Assembly: GCF_921293095.1 (NCBI RefSeq)
Contig: NC_060257.1
Location: forward strand, 92,927,449-92,991,448
Length of the DNA stretch: 64,000 nucleotides
Direction of reading: 5' to 3'
Source of the DNA: Ischnura elegans
Lineage: Eukaryota > Arthropoda > Insecta > Odonata > Coenagrionidae
Shown here: positions 36,817-47,628 of the stretch, in pieces
Layout of the letters: every line of letters starts with the position of its first letter
Numbering within the stretch: the stretch's first letter is position 1
Program-made: the position numbers and the translations under genes
The notes under the pieces: generated by a model
What the model was told of the DNA's origin: nothing
Databases searched by the model: none
The model's input: the letters and a program-made list of their open reading frames with translations, nothing else

Positions 36817-37935
36817 CTAAAGATTGATTTGGAGTTGAATGCCGGCGTACACGTACCATTTTGAGTGGTATGCAGAAAAGCAATATTTGTCCATATTACA
36901 TGTATCGCATGCAGTGCGGTTGGAGAAAGCGTAGTATTCTCCATCAAACCGATGCCATATTTCATTTAGTATAACAGGGACTAAATGATCATAAGCATCG
37001 TAGCATATTTCATTGTCTGCCTCTGATGAAAACAATGTAGCACGGCAGCTATACTTGGCTTCGCATCGATATATGGCCAGTTATCTTTGCACTACTGAAC
37101 TCTGATTGTGACATGCAAGGACCAGATTCTGCTTGTGATCAGCCTCAGATTGTGAACAGCTACATCCAAAAGCCAAGGAAAAATATTCTACCACCAACAC
37201 TGATTGTCTTCCACCGAATGAATTGCATGCAAGGATGGATACCAAAATATGCATTCATACTCCCAGGGGCGCAGCTAAGAATAAAGACTGGGGGGGGGTG
37301 GGGAGGTTTTTAGGCGCAACTTTGGGGTGTGGGGGTATTGCATACCTGCCAGGGGAGTTGTGGGGGCCCTACTCCCAAAAAATATTAAGATTAATGGTTC
37401 AAAATGGTGAGTTTTACAGCTTTCTGAGGGATATTTGATTAATTCTAACACTATTCTATAAGTAATACTAATCCAATTTATTAAAATGGATTTAACTTAA
37501 AAATTTCTCTGAGCTCCAGGAGGGGGGGGTTTATCCCCCAAAACCTCCCCTCGCTGCGCCACTCCTGCCAAAAGAGAGTTTTCTCAGTGGGAAAAATCCC
37601 CCTGAAACATTCTTTCAATTTAGTGATCTACGGGCGTAGCTCCCACAGTTTGTCTTTCATGTCGGGCATCGTATTGTCTGCACAGTGAAGGTATTTACTT
37701 GCCACAAGGAACGTATTCCTTTGCTTGGCTACGGCAAGCATTGAGTGGTGAACGTCCCCAGAATCTTCCCAGTAGCATCGCTTGGGTGGAACCAGCTGTT
37801 ACCACCCCATAACAGTAAAATTCCTATGAAAATTTTCATCTCCTCTATACTGATACTAGGAGATGAAAAAACAATAAATGTAGAATAATTACCTGATTCT
37901 GCCGTGAGAAAAAGAAGAATGACATCCGAAAAACC
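36817..37935 (-). pseudogene. Second piggyBac-like transposase relic, interrupted by a MITE
   Basis: The N-terminal part (37,935-37,565) reads ISIEEMKIFIGILLLWGGN, then in a shifted frame PPKRCYWEDSGDV, then KYLHCADNTMPDMKDKLWEL followed by RP. This is the classic piggyBac block with EExKxFxGILLL, YW, FLHFADN and KxxKVRP. The C-terminal part (37,235-36,830) shows a CWW, stop, NIFPWLLDVAVHN motif, as in KWWWPLFxWLLDVAVxN. It ends with a Cys/His cluster (CDTCN, CFSAYHS) resembling the C-terminal zinc-binding tail. The central catalytic part is missing, and a MITE at 37,267-37,563 sits where it should be. Stops and frameshifts make it non-functional. No TTAA-bounded ends were found. Confidence 0.75.
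37267..37563 (+). mobile_element. G/C-run MITE, copy A, inside the piggyBac relic
   Basis: Ends are GGGGCGCAGCTAAGAA and (reverse complement of the right end) AGTGGCGCAGCGAGGGG. Long G and C runs lie next to both ends, with an AT-rich middle. The full length aligns by eye to the reverse complement of 58,552-58,855. Confidence 0.8.
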
Positions 37936-38329
37936 CATCTCAAAAATTTATACACATGATTTTTCCCTCAATTCAGGAAGATCTATTTCGGGGAATAATC
38001 CATATTTTACACAAAGACCTTCCCGTCGCCAATTGGCTGCTTCTCATTTTACTTTTTGCTGTTGGAGAAGTGATGTAAGCTGGGTGACTGTGTAACGAAA
38101 TTCTTCCGTACTTCTCTTGAAATTCATTAGCATTACCATTACCAAGCCGCAAAACAAGCTCCACTCTTGCCCGAAGCTGTCTTCCTCTTCAATTTTCCAC
38201 AAGTCCACCAGCCTGGTTATCAGCAATTTCCTCATCAGTGACAACTGCATCTGATGGCTCAAGGTATATTGATTATACTTCGTCAAAGTCTTCGTTTTCT
38301 GGAGGCTCTTTGGCTTCACGCAGTGTAAT

Positions 38330-38689
38330 ATCTTTAAGATATCGATTTCACTAATATTAAAAATGTTAATATTACCGGAAAAAAGTAAATAAATTCAAAT
38401 TTATTGATTAATTGATAATAATAGGTCGTTTAAGGAGAATACGAAGGAAAAAACGATGAAATTACAATAAATTCTAACTAGAGCATAAAATTCACAACTT
38501 AGAAGATTTGCATAGGGATCTGCCCAATGTGGCATTCATGTCACAGTTTACCATTTATCAGAGAATGTTACAGAAGTGGAAAGCAATACCAAACATGTTA
38601 ATGTATTGTTAATAATGTTGTATCATTATGTTGATATATACCAAAAATTGTCAATGCAATGCATTTAGTTCATGGAAATATTAAATACT
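38330..38689. other. Gene-free stretch
   Basis: AT-rich, no motif recognised. Confidence 0.4.
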
Positions 38690-38785
38690 TATTTTTTTTA
38701 TTTTTTTTATTGACGAAATAAATTTATTTCACCATTGGCAGTACCCACATCTGCAAGGCTAAATTCAACTGTAAAATTTACATAC
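38690..38785 (-). repeat. 3' end of the CR1/Jockey-type LINE, split off by the 4.7-kb element
   Basis: On the minus strand this is the continuation of the LINE 3' untranslated region, beginning with the target duplication GTATGTAA. It ends in TGGTGAAATAAATTTATTT and an A-rich tail. Together with 43,516-44,869 it restores one LINE copy around the 4.7-kb insertion. Confidence 0.7.
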
Positions 38786-38879
38786 AATTCCCTGACAAAA
38801 ATAAACTCCACCGTGGTGGGTACAGGAAGGATACAGGAAGGGTGGCATCCTTCATGGTGGGTAGTTACCCTTGCACAAC

Positions 38880-41800
38880 CCACGCCCTACCCACCATTAA
38901 GGGTAAGGGAAGGAGAGAAAAATCCTTCGTGTACCCTTCCTTGGAACTCCTTCCCTTACCATCCGTGTACCCTTCCTCTACCCACCATTAAGGGTAAGGG
39001 AAGGAGAGAAAAATCCTTCGTGTACCCTTCCTTGGAACTCCTTCCCTTACCATCCGTGTACCCTTCCTCTACCCACCATTAAGGGTAAGGGAAGGATAGA
39101 AAAATCCTTCGTGTACCCTTCCTTGTAACTCCTTCCCTGACCATCCGTCAACCCTTCCTCTACCCACCATTAAGGGTAAGGGAAGGAGAGAAAAATCCTT
39201 CGTGTACCCTTCCTTGGAACTCCTTCCCTTACCATCCGTGTACCCTTCCTCTACCCACCATTAAGGGTAAGGGAAGGAGAGAAAAATCCTTCGTGTACCC
39301 TTCCTTGGAACTCCTTCCCTTACCATCCGTGTACCCTTCCTCTACCCACCATTAAGGGTAAGGGAAGGAGAGAAATATCCTTCGTGTACCCTTCCTTGTA
39401 ACTCCTTCCCTGACCATCCGTCAACCCTTCCTCTACCCACCATTAAGGGTAAGGGAAGGAGAGAAAAATCCTTCGTGTACCCTTCCTTGGAACTCCTTCC
39501 CTTACCATCCGTGTACCCTTCCTCTACCCACCATTAAGGGTAAGGGAAGGAGAGAAAAATCCTTCGTGTACCCTTCCTTGGAACTCCTTCCCTTACCATC
39601 CGTGTACCCTTCCTCTACCCACCATTAAGGGTAAGGGAAGGAGAGAAAAATCCTTCGTGTACCCTTCCTTGGAACTCCTTCCCTTACCATCCGTGTACCC
39701 TTCCTCTACCCACCATTAAGGGTAAGGGAAGGAGAGAAAAATCCTTCGTGTACCCTTCCTTGGAACTCCTTCCCTTACCATCCGTGTACCCTTCCTCTAC
39801 CCACCATTAAGGGTAAGGGAAGGAGAGAAAAATCCTTCGTGTACCCTTCCTTGGAACTCCTTCCCTTACCATCCGTGTACCCTTCCTCTACCCACCATTA
39901 AGGGTAAGGGAAGGAGAGAAAAATCCTTCGTGTACCCTTCCTTGGAACTCCTTCCCTTACCATCCGTGTACCCTTCCTCTACCCACCATTAAGGGTAAGG
40001 GAAGGAGAGAAAAATCCTTCGTGTACCCTTCCTTGTAACTCCTTCCCTTACCATCCGTGTACCCTTCCTCTACCCACCATTAAGGGTAAGGGAAGGAGAG
40101 AAAAATCCTTCGTGTACCCTTCCTTGGAACTAATTCCCTTACCATCCGTGTACCCTTCCTCTACCCACCATTAAGGGTAAGGGAAGGAGAGAAAAATCCT
40201 TCGTGTACCCTTCCTTGGAACTCCTTCCCTTACCATCCGTGTACCCTTCCTCTACCCACCATTAAGGGTAAGGGAAGGAGAGAAAAATCCTTCGTGTACC
40301 CTTCCTTGGAACTCCTTCCCTTACCATCCGTGTACCCTTCCTCTACCCACCATTAAGGGTAAGGGAAGGAGAGAAAAATCCTTCGTGTACCCTTCCTTGG
40401 AACTCCTTCCCTTACCATCCGTGTACCCTTCCTCTACCCACCATTAAGGGTAAGGGAAGGATAGAAAAATCCTTCGTGTACCCTTCCTTGTAACTCCTTC
40501 CCTGACCATCCGTCAACCCTTCCTCTACCCACCATTAAGGGTAAGGGAAGGAGAGAAAAATCCTTCGTGTACCCTTCCTTGGAACTCATTCCCTTACCAT
40601 CCGTGTACCCTTCCTCTACCCACCATTAAGGGTAAGGGAAGGAGAGAAAAATCCTTCGTGTACCCTTCCTTGGAACTCCTTCCCTTACCATCCGTGTACC
40701 CTTCCTCTACCCACCATTAAGGGTAAGGGAAGGATAGAAAAATCCTTCGTGTACCCTTCCTTGGAACTCCTTCCCTTACCATCCGTGTACCCTTCCTCTA
40801 CCCACCATTAAGGGTAAGGGAAGGATAGAAAAATCCTTCGTGTACCCTTCCTTGGAACTCCTTCCCTTACCATCCGTGTACCCTTCCTCTACCCACCATT
40901 AAGGGTAAGGGAAGGAGAGAAAAATCCTTCGTGTACCCTTCCTTGGAACTCCTTCCCTTACCATCCGTGTACCCTTCCTCTACCCACCATTAAGGGTAAG
41001 GGAAGGAGAGAAAAATCCTTCGTGTACCCTTCCTTGGAACTCCTTCCCTTACCATCCGTGTACCCTTCCTCTACCCACCATTAAGGGTAAGGGAAGGAGA
41101 GAAAAATCCTTCGTGTACCCTTCCTTGGAACTCCTTCCCTTACCATCCGTGTACCCTTCCTCTACCCACCATTAAGGGTAAGGGAAGGAGAGAAAAATCC
41201 TTCGTGTACCCTTCCTTGGAACTCCTTCCCTTACCATCCGTGTACCCTTCCTCTACCCACCATTAAGGGTAAGGGAAGGAGAGAAAAATCCTTCGTGTAC
41301 CCTTCCTTGGAACTCCTTCCCTTACCATCCGTGTACCCTTCCTCTACCCACCATTAAGGGTAAGGGAAGGAGAGAAAAATCCTTCGTGTACCCTTCCTTG
41401 GAACTCCTTCCCTTACCATCCGTGTACCCTTCCTCTACCCACCATTAAGGGTAAGGGAAGGAGAGAAAAATCCTTCGTGTACCATTCCTTGGAACTCCTT
41501 CCCTTACCATCCGTGTACCCTTCCTCTACCCACCATTAAGGGTAAGGGAAGGAGAGAAAAATCCTTCGTGTACCCTTCCTTGGAACTCCTTCCCTTACCA
41601 TCCGTGTACCCTTCCTCTACCCACCATTAAGGGTAAGGGAAGGAGAGAAAAATCCTTCGTGTACCCTTCCTTGGAACTCCTTCCCTTACCATCCGTGTAC
41701 CTTTCCTCTACCCACCATTAAGGGTAAGGGAAGGAGAGAAAAATCCTTCGTGTACCCTTCCTTGGAACTCCTTCCCTTACCATCCGTGTACCCTTCCTCT

Positions 41801-42410
41801 ACCCACCATTAAGGGTAAGGGAAGGAGAGAAAAATCCTTCGTGTACCCTTCCTTGGAACTCCTTCCCTTACCATCCGTGTACCCTTCCTCTACCCACCAT
41901 TAAGGGTAAGGGAAGGAGAGAAAAATCCTTCGTGTACCCTTCCTTGGAACTCCTTCCCTTACCATCCGTGTCCCCTTCCTCTACCCACAATTAAGGGTAA
42001 GGGAAGGAGAGAAAAATCCTTCGTGTACCCTTCCTTGGAACTCCTTCCCTTACCATCCGTGTACCCTTCCTCTACCCACCATTAAGGGTAAGGGAAGGAT
42101 AGAAAAATCCTTCGTGTACCCTTCCTTGGAACTCCTTCCCTTACCATCCGTGTCCCCTTCCTCTACCCACAATTAAGGGTAAGGGAAGGAGAGAAAAATC
42201 CTTCGTGTACCCTTCCTTGGAACTCCTTTCCTTACCATCCGTGTACCCTTCCTCTACCCACCATTAAGGGTAAGGGAAGGAGAGAAAAATCCTTCGTGTA
42301 CCCTTCTTTGGAACTCTTTCGCTTACCATCCATGTACCCTTCCTCTACCCACCATTAAGGGTAAGGGAAGGAGAGAAAACTCCTTCGTGTACCCTTCCTT
42401 GGGACTTAGC
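38880..42410. repeat. Minisatellite, 91-bp unit, 39 copies
   Basis: ACCCACCATTAAGGG starts at 38,889 and again at 42,347, exactly 38 x 91 bases later. Intermediate copies checked (38,980, 39,071, 39,162, 40,618) are in register, so almost no net length change has occurred. Copies are nearly identical. Each unit holds the inverted pair GGTAAGGGAAGGAG and CTCCTTCCCTTACC (14 bp, loop about 31), so each can form a hairpin. Recurrent variants (GGATAG; TGACCATCCGTCAAC; TTGTAACT) mark sub-families. Confidence 0.97.
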
Positions 42411-42578
42411 ATTTATAACTGAAGAAAACATATCCTGAAAGAGTCTCCTTAGCTACTTTCACCTGCTAAAGAGTATTGAGTTCCGTACAAGAACGTAAGC
42501 AGTCTTTGAAAGCAAAGATAGACGGGCTGCACAACTAATCTTTAAAATTTCCTTAAGGAAAACAATAATATACATATT

Positions 42579-42842
42579 CAGTGGCGTAGCCAGGGGTGGG
42601 GTCCGGAGGGTTCGGACCCTCCGCCCCCCCGAAGTATAAAAACACAATCATTTTCCTTCATAATAGAAATCAAAATATTGAAAAATAATGAATTTAAAAA
42701 ATGTTTCTTTGACTATTGAAATTTTTTCGATTATGAAAAGTGTTTGAATAAGTTGAATTCCAATACTTACTATCCTGTTTTTCAAAACTTTTCCCACCTG
42801 GTTTTGGACCCCCCCCAAACGAAATTCCTGACTACGCCACTG
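42579..42842. mobile_element. hAT-type MITE, copy 2
   Basis: 264 bp, ends CAGTGGCGTAGCCAGG and CCTGACTACGCCACTG. Flanks TACATATT and TACACAAT match at 6 of 8 bases, fitting an aged 8-bp hAT target duplication. The interior matches copy 1 in inverse orientation. Confidence 0.85.
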
Positions 42843-43100
42843 TACACAATAGTTTCTGTAATTGAGTGAAAAAAGCGCATGTAGAAGTTCTTCCATTCAC
42901 GTTTTAGGATGTAACCTATTTATGTGGCTGACAATGAGACATCGCTAGAGTGATGTTCAGTATTTGAATGCTGATCTTATTTTCTGAAACGAAATAGGTG
43001 TGGAAAAAAAAAGTCACAGCTTTCTTCCACATAGGCCCGGGTGCGATTCTCATCTTAAGATTTTGTAGTATAAGTACCATTGAGAAACATCTTCAGATAA

Positions 43101-43180
43101 GCATCTCGATAGCCGAGATTGTTAAGTCTCTAGATCGTGATCCTGTAATGTGTAGGTCCTGGGTTCAAGACCACAAGAAG
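43101..43180 (+). repeat. tRNA-derived SINE head
   Basis: An A-box-like TAGCCGAGATTGTTAAG (43,110-43,126) and a B box GGTTCAAGACC (43,162-43,172) lie at tRNA-like spacing. The acceptor ends do not pair, so I read it as SINE-derived and not as a tRNA gene. Confidence 0.6.
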
Positions 43181-43696
43181 GCTAATTTTGTTTATGCCCT
43201 ATGACTTTAGAAATCACTGTTGCAACTCATCCCCATTCGTTTAATTTAGTTTATTAGCGATTTTTTAAATTTTTATGTTAATTTATGGATTTTTAGTTTT
43301 TATTTTATCCTACCCTTCCTGTACCCTTCATTGAGGCTGGCCAAACCCTTCCCGTACCCTCCAGGAAGGAGAGGGCGTACCCACTAATGTTCTAAAATAC
43401 CCTTCGTGTACCCTTGCTGAAGGGTACAGGAAGGGTATTTTAGAACACCTATCCTTCCTGTACCCTCAATGGAGGGTAAACCTCTCCTTAATGGAGGAGT
43501 TTATTTTTATCAGGGTTACATACGTACATGAACATTGAAATTACCAGGATAAGATTCTTAGGAATTCCCAAGATAATCATTTAACTATGATATGTACAAC
43601 ATTAAAACAGAGTCCAGAGGGTTAATAAATACTAACAGAAGCATCGAAAAAAATAGGCAATTCTAGTTGTCATCTAGGAAATTACCTTACAATGCT

Positions 43697-43860
43697 GATG
43701 CGTAGTTTTCCGCGGCGTTGTCTAGATGATGTCTCCATGTTTCTGGGCTTAACGGCGTGGATTTTTCTTTCGATCGACCTGAAGACACCGTTTGGAATAC
43801 TGGAGAAACTGTCGTCATAAAGAAAAATCCACGTGGTGAAGCCCAGAAACATGGAGACAC
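43697..43860 (+). mobile_element. Short insertion with hammerhead-ribozyme-like core (Penelope-like fragment or retrozyme)
   Basis: Bounded by direct repeats TACCTTACAATGC at 43,684-43,696 and 43,861 onward (one copy reads after ACAC), consistent with target-primed insertion. It contains two 40-bp inverted arms (GTCTCCATGTTTCTGGGCTT outward to GTGGATTTTTCTTT) around the hammerhead-like centre. It sits in the 3' untranslated part of the minus-strand LINE. Confidence 0.6.
43726..43858 (+). ncRNA. Candidate type I hammerhead ribozyme
   Basis: The order fits a type I hammerhead: a long stem I 5' arm, GAC (43,776-43,778), core CTGAAGA (43,779-43,785), a short loop region, GAAA (43,805-43,808), C, GTC (43,811-43,813), then GTC (43,814-43,816), which pairs with the GAC. 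AAAG then pairs with CTTT and leads into the 3' arm of stem I. Predicted cleavage is after 43,813. Stem III would be two base pairs, as known for ribozymes of Penelope-like elements that act as dimers. Stem II pairs poorly by eye (CC with GG only), so the copy may be inactive. Confidence 0.5.
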
Positions 43861-43864
43861 TACC

Positions 43865-44869
43865 TTACAATGCATCCTCCAGATGTTCATTAACACTGCA
43901 GTAGCATTTTTCAGCTAGGAGAAGTTTTAGTTTCTTTTTTAATACGGAGAGTGAGTTGCTATTTTTTATTTCTTCGGGAACTTTATTGTAATGGATCGAG
44001 GCAGAGTGGTAAGACAGAGAGAGCTGGAATACTGGTTTGAGTGGATGTTATTTCTTGAACGGGTGAGGTGGTCATGGTAGGTAGAATTGGGAAGAAAATG
44101 GGAAGGGTTTGCTTTAACAAAGCAGGCACGTGCAAGGATATACAAAGAAGGGAGGGTGAGGATTTTAGATTGCGCAAAGAAGATTTTACCCGGAGTGCGA
44201 ATAGGGACATGGTACATAGCTTTAATAGCTTGTTTTTGGGCTGAAAAGGCTCTTTTAGCCACAGGTGAGTTTCCCCATTTTTAAAATATCCAATGATACA
44301 ATCGGAAACAACCTTCTGATCATGAATATACCCACGGACATTTTTTTGAGTACAACCTGTATGTGAGGTGCCCAATCAAGGTTGGTTGAGATTAGTCCAA
44401 GGAACTTTGTAGTATGCACATCAGAGGAGTGAGAGATTTTGTCTACGTGAGGGATGAGATCATTTTTGTAGGAGTTTTTTTTATGTAGGAATTGGAGGAA
44501 GACAGTTTTCTGGTTGTTAACTATCAGATTGTTCAATTTACACCATTGATGCATTTCCCTGATTGTGAGGTCAGTCCGGTCAACAATATTTTGAGCACTT
44601 TTTGCAGTAATGATGGTGGAGGTGTCATCAGCATAGAGAGTGGTTTTAGAATGAGACAAGTGAGTAGGGAGATTGTCGATGAAAAGCAGGAAAAGAATTG
44701 GACCAAGGAGGGATCCTTGTGGCACTCCCCTTGTGGATTTCATGGAGCTGGAATTGATAAGTGAGTTAGTGCTACTACATTGATAGCAGACAGTTTGTTG
44801 CCTTAGGTATTACATGACCCAATCCTGGATTGGCCCAGTGATACCTAGAGCATTTATCTTATTTTGCAG
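43865..44869 (-). pseudogene. CR1/Jockey-type LINE reverse transcriptase, 5'-truncated
   Basis: Minus-strand frame with INALGITGPIQDWV, an in-frame TAA, then STRGVPQGSLLGPILFLLF and LYADD (about 44,630), the RT palm with its catalytic YADD. It continues with a KFLGLISTNLDW segment. After a frame change come LTLPSLYILARACFVK and YHDHLTR, and then, after another, a KKKLKLLLAEKCYCSVNEHL tail ending at TAA 43,865-43,867. This C-terminal order is typical of the Jockey/CR1 group. The copy begins at about 44,869 (no fingers domain or endonuclease), has at least one stop and two frameshifts, and its 3' end is split by the elements at 43,697-43,860 and 38,786-43,515. Confidence 0.85.
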
Positions 44870-44879
44870 AAAAAATTTT

Positions 44880-45330
44880 TTATACTAAGCGAACATCCAT
44901 TTTTAGTGTCGAGGGAAAGCACCTAAATATCAGGAGTGCTTAAAGGATAGGTCTTCACTCTCACTTGACAATTCTTACCCTGAATTGAAGCACTTAGCTT
45001 TCTCTTCTAATAAAGCACCTCTTTCTAATAAAGTATGAAACACAACAATATACCGTGCCCAAGCGATGCCAGAGCCAAGAGCCAGTGGAGCGATGCAGGG
45101 AGTGACATTTTTGTTACATTGGGCGATCCAGGATAAATCATTGAAAATTTCAAATATAATTGAGGAGAAAGTAAAATAAGTTTTAGAAGAATATTTCAAA
45201 CAGCAAAAATGGAAAATGTGGTACGCATGTGAGATTATAAAGTAAATAACTGCTAGTCAATCTATATCGGATTTCTCTCCTAGCAAAAGCAAATGTAATC
45301 TTACATGTGCACCACATCCAATCTTTCAAA
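44880..45330. other. Gene-free stretch
   Basis: AT-rich, no motif recognised. Confidence 0.4.
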
Positions 45331-45339
45331 ATCTACATA

Positions 45340-45687
45340 ATTCTCCTTGTTTACATAATTCATTACCTGCCAACTGCATCTTATCCGTGTTCCTACCCTT
45401 CCATTCTTCCCTTCCACCTGGCCTTCAATGATAAATTTCATTATTCCATTATTTTCACTTCTACAAAGTGTCTCATCTTCTCACCTTGGGCTTCAGATAC
45501 TTAAGTATTCTATTAAGAATTCTATCCTACACTTCTTAGAACTTCCGCAATTCTCACTCGATCTATCCATTTGATGTTCATAATTCTTCCATTTCACCAC
45601 ATTTCAAAAGCCTTGATTCTCCATTGCGATCATCGCCCACACCTCACTGCAATAAAGAAGCACCTAAGTCCTAATGAATTGCTTCCT
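45340..45687 (-). pseudogene. RTE-type LINE reverse transcriptase C-terminal relic
   Basis: On the minus strand, KQFIRT, a stop, VLLYCSEVWAM (about 45,680-45,625) is followed, in another frame, by IKAFEMW, a stop, NGRIMNIKWIDRV and AEVLRSVG (about 45,610-45,520). The same order (KQFIRT, LLYGSE, EAFEMW, KIKWIDRV, EVLRRVG) occurs in the 13-kb LINE. Several stops are present. The relic is cut at 45,687 by the 1.9-kb inverted-repeat element. The DNA after that element (47,640-47,720) reads RAVFQQLKIKAL on the minus strand, which could be the preceding part of the same LINE. Confidence 0.7.
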
Positions 45688-47628
45688 GGAGGGCAAGTCG
45701 GTAACTTGGGGCGCCTCGTTTGGGAGAAAGAGTTCTCGCCCAAAATTGTCTCCCGACCCAAGTCGGTAACTCGGTAGAGAGAACTGTTTCTCCCGACCGG
45801 ATGGGAGACAACTCGCTCCGATGGGTAGTATGAAAAATTTCTAAGGCGAATTTGATATTGGAGCTTGATTTATCGAAAAATTAATCGTGTGCCATTTTAA
45901 AATGTTTTTAATTTTATGTAAAATTCAGCCATGCAAATATTTTCTAAATTTAATGCATAATAACCTCATTATGACTTACCAAAGTCGGGACTACTTTTTT
46001 GACCGCGCCCAGTGATTCCTCGCTTGCAAGCGGTTGCAAGGCTCAATGCAAGTGCCGGTAAATTTTGCTTGTCCCCTTGTTAAATTCTTCATCTCGTGTC
46101 AATTACAACCTCACCAAAGTTGAAAATTAAGAGTATATTTCAAATATGAATACAGCTTTAGCTCGCTGCTTGCAGATTTGTGCAAACATCTTTTGTGCCA
46201 AAATTGTGTTAATGTCAATGTGACAACTCTCGTAAATCTTCTGCTGATAATCACAGTGCCAGTGGTTGCAATGTACAAAGTTTGGATAAGTTGAAAATTA
46301 TCGGCTAAGAGTTGTAATTATCATTGCTCCATCGTGATTGAATTGTAAACAGTGCTATTACCGTATCGATTAATGTCTGACAGCAATGTAAACATTGTCA
46401 GTGTCGTGTTCACCTCCGTTGTTCATCGTATAGGTGGTATAGGTACATTGACATTTCACGATCAAGCTATCATAAGATCAAAGCTGTGTGTGAAGTTTCT
46501 TTTTCTAGTATATTTACGAATAATAGTGAGAGAAGTCACCTGTGCCTCTTTCGTATGCTAATTTCTGGCTTTAAATCAGTGAATTAATAGTTGTTTTCAT
46601 CATAACGAGCTTAGTGATTGTAAGTTGTTCGTGATGAATTAAAGAGTGGAAGTGATTTCCAGTTTTTGATTATTTTATTTGCCTATGTCTCACTTTATAT
46701 TTACGGTGTGTGCTAGTATTTAGTTTGTGGATATTCATTTATTATTGAAGTACATTTATAGCGTGTGTATGTGTTGACAGCGGAACCGATTCGCGATCTC
46801 ACATGTGTGCAGACGGTTTTTCTGAGCAGTCGTATTCGTGAAACCAATGAAAAGGTGAAACTCTGTTACATTGTCATGGGACAAGTTTCTTTTAACAATA
46901 AGGGCATATCTTGTGTTTCATTAACTATCTATTGCTTTATATAGGTAACTGCTTAGAAGTTATTTTCCATTATTTAAATTGCTTTTCTTGCGCTCTCTGA
47001 ATTAGCATTAGCTTTCTAAACCCCGCTACTTAAACGAAAAGAATGCAGAGCTACAGATTATTGTTATTTCATAGGATTGCGGTGTTTTTGTCTGTTATTG
47101 AGGCCCTCCAGCTAAGTATTGCTGATGGATTTTCAGCAGGTAGAGAATCGGACCATCGCAGGACGGATAGGACAACCTTCTCCGCTAATGCGGCCGGAAA
47201 TCTTCCTCCCTCGCCTCAAACGGTTTATTTATATCCCGCAACAATTTCTCACTGGTGGTAATTGCCCCACTTCTTTTAAATGCACCTCATATACGAGCAA
47301 TAATATTCTATGGTTTGAAAGAAAACGCGCCATATTGAGAAAATACAACAAAACACTGTCGAGATACGCACTTTCTCCATGGGAGAAAGAGATACGTCGG
47401 GCTCTAGAGGGGGACGTAACTGAAGCGCCCGTCTGGGGCGCCGGAAGGTGCTTGAGGGGGCTTACAGACTTGGGTCGGGAGACTAGTACTCTCCCAGGCG
47501 ACAAATAGTCTCCTTTCTCCGGCGGGGCGCCCTAGAGACTTGGGGCGGGCGACAACTCTCTCGCAGGCGCTTCACGAATCTCCTTTCTCCCATTTTCGGG
47601 AGAGAACAGAGTTACAGACTTGCCCTCC
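45688..47628. mobile_element. 1.9-kb terminal-inverted-repeat element (GGAGGGCAAGTC ends)
   Basis: Left end GGAGGGCAAGTCGGTAACTT; right end, reverse complemented, GGAGGGCAAGTCTGTAACTC (18 of 20 identical). Subterminal GGGAGA/TCTCCC and ACTTGGGGCG/GGGCGG motifs occur at both ends. No transposase was found. A core at about 46,150-46,840 plus about 47,147-47,200 is shared with 61,240-61,950. No convincing target duplication was found. It interrupts a LINE relic. Confidence 0.75.

Larger units (their letters stand above)
38786..43515. mobile_element. 4.7-kb terminal-inverted-repeat element with internal minisatellite
   Basis: Inverted ends CCCTGACAAAAATAAACTCC at 38,790 and, reverse complemented, CCCTGATAAAAATAAACTCC ending at 43,515 (19 of 20 identical). 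The 8-bp direct repeat TTACATAC flanks it at 38,778-38,785 and 43,516-43,523. Four extra bases (AATT) lie between the left repeat and CCCTG. The interior is 91-bp minisatellite, a hAT MITE, a tRNA-like SINE head and GGGTACAGGAAGG-type subterminal repeats. No transposase was seen. The superfamily is unknown. Confidence 0.8.

Noticed and set aside
38880..42410. Regular direct repeats that might suggest a CRISPR array
   Set aside because: The whole 91-bp unit is repeated with no unique spacers, and the context is eukaryotic.
38880..42410. TAAGGG/CCCTTA motifs as telomere-like DNA
   Set aside because: They occur once or twice per 91-bp unit and not as an uninterrupted hexamer or pentamer run.
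43101..43180. Functional tRNA gene
   Set aside because: A and B boxes are present but arms and acceptor do not pair; better read as a SINE head.
43687..43896. Minus-strand frame of 69 codons
   Set aside because: It spans the hammerhead-like inverted repeat and its flanks; no protein signature.
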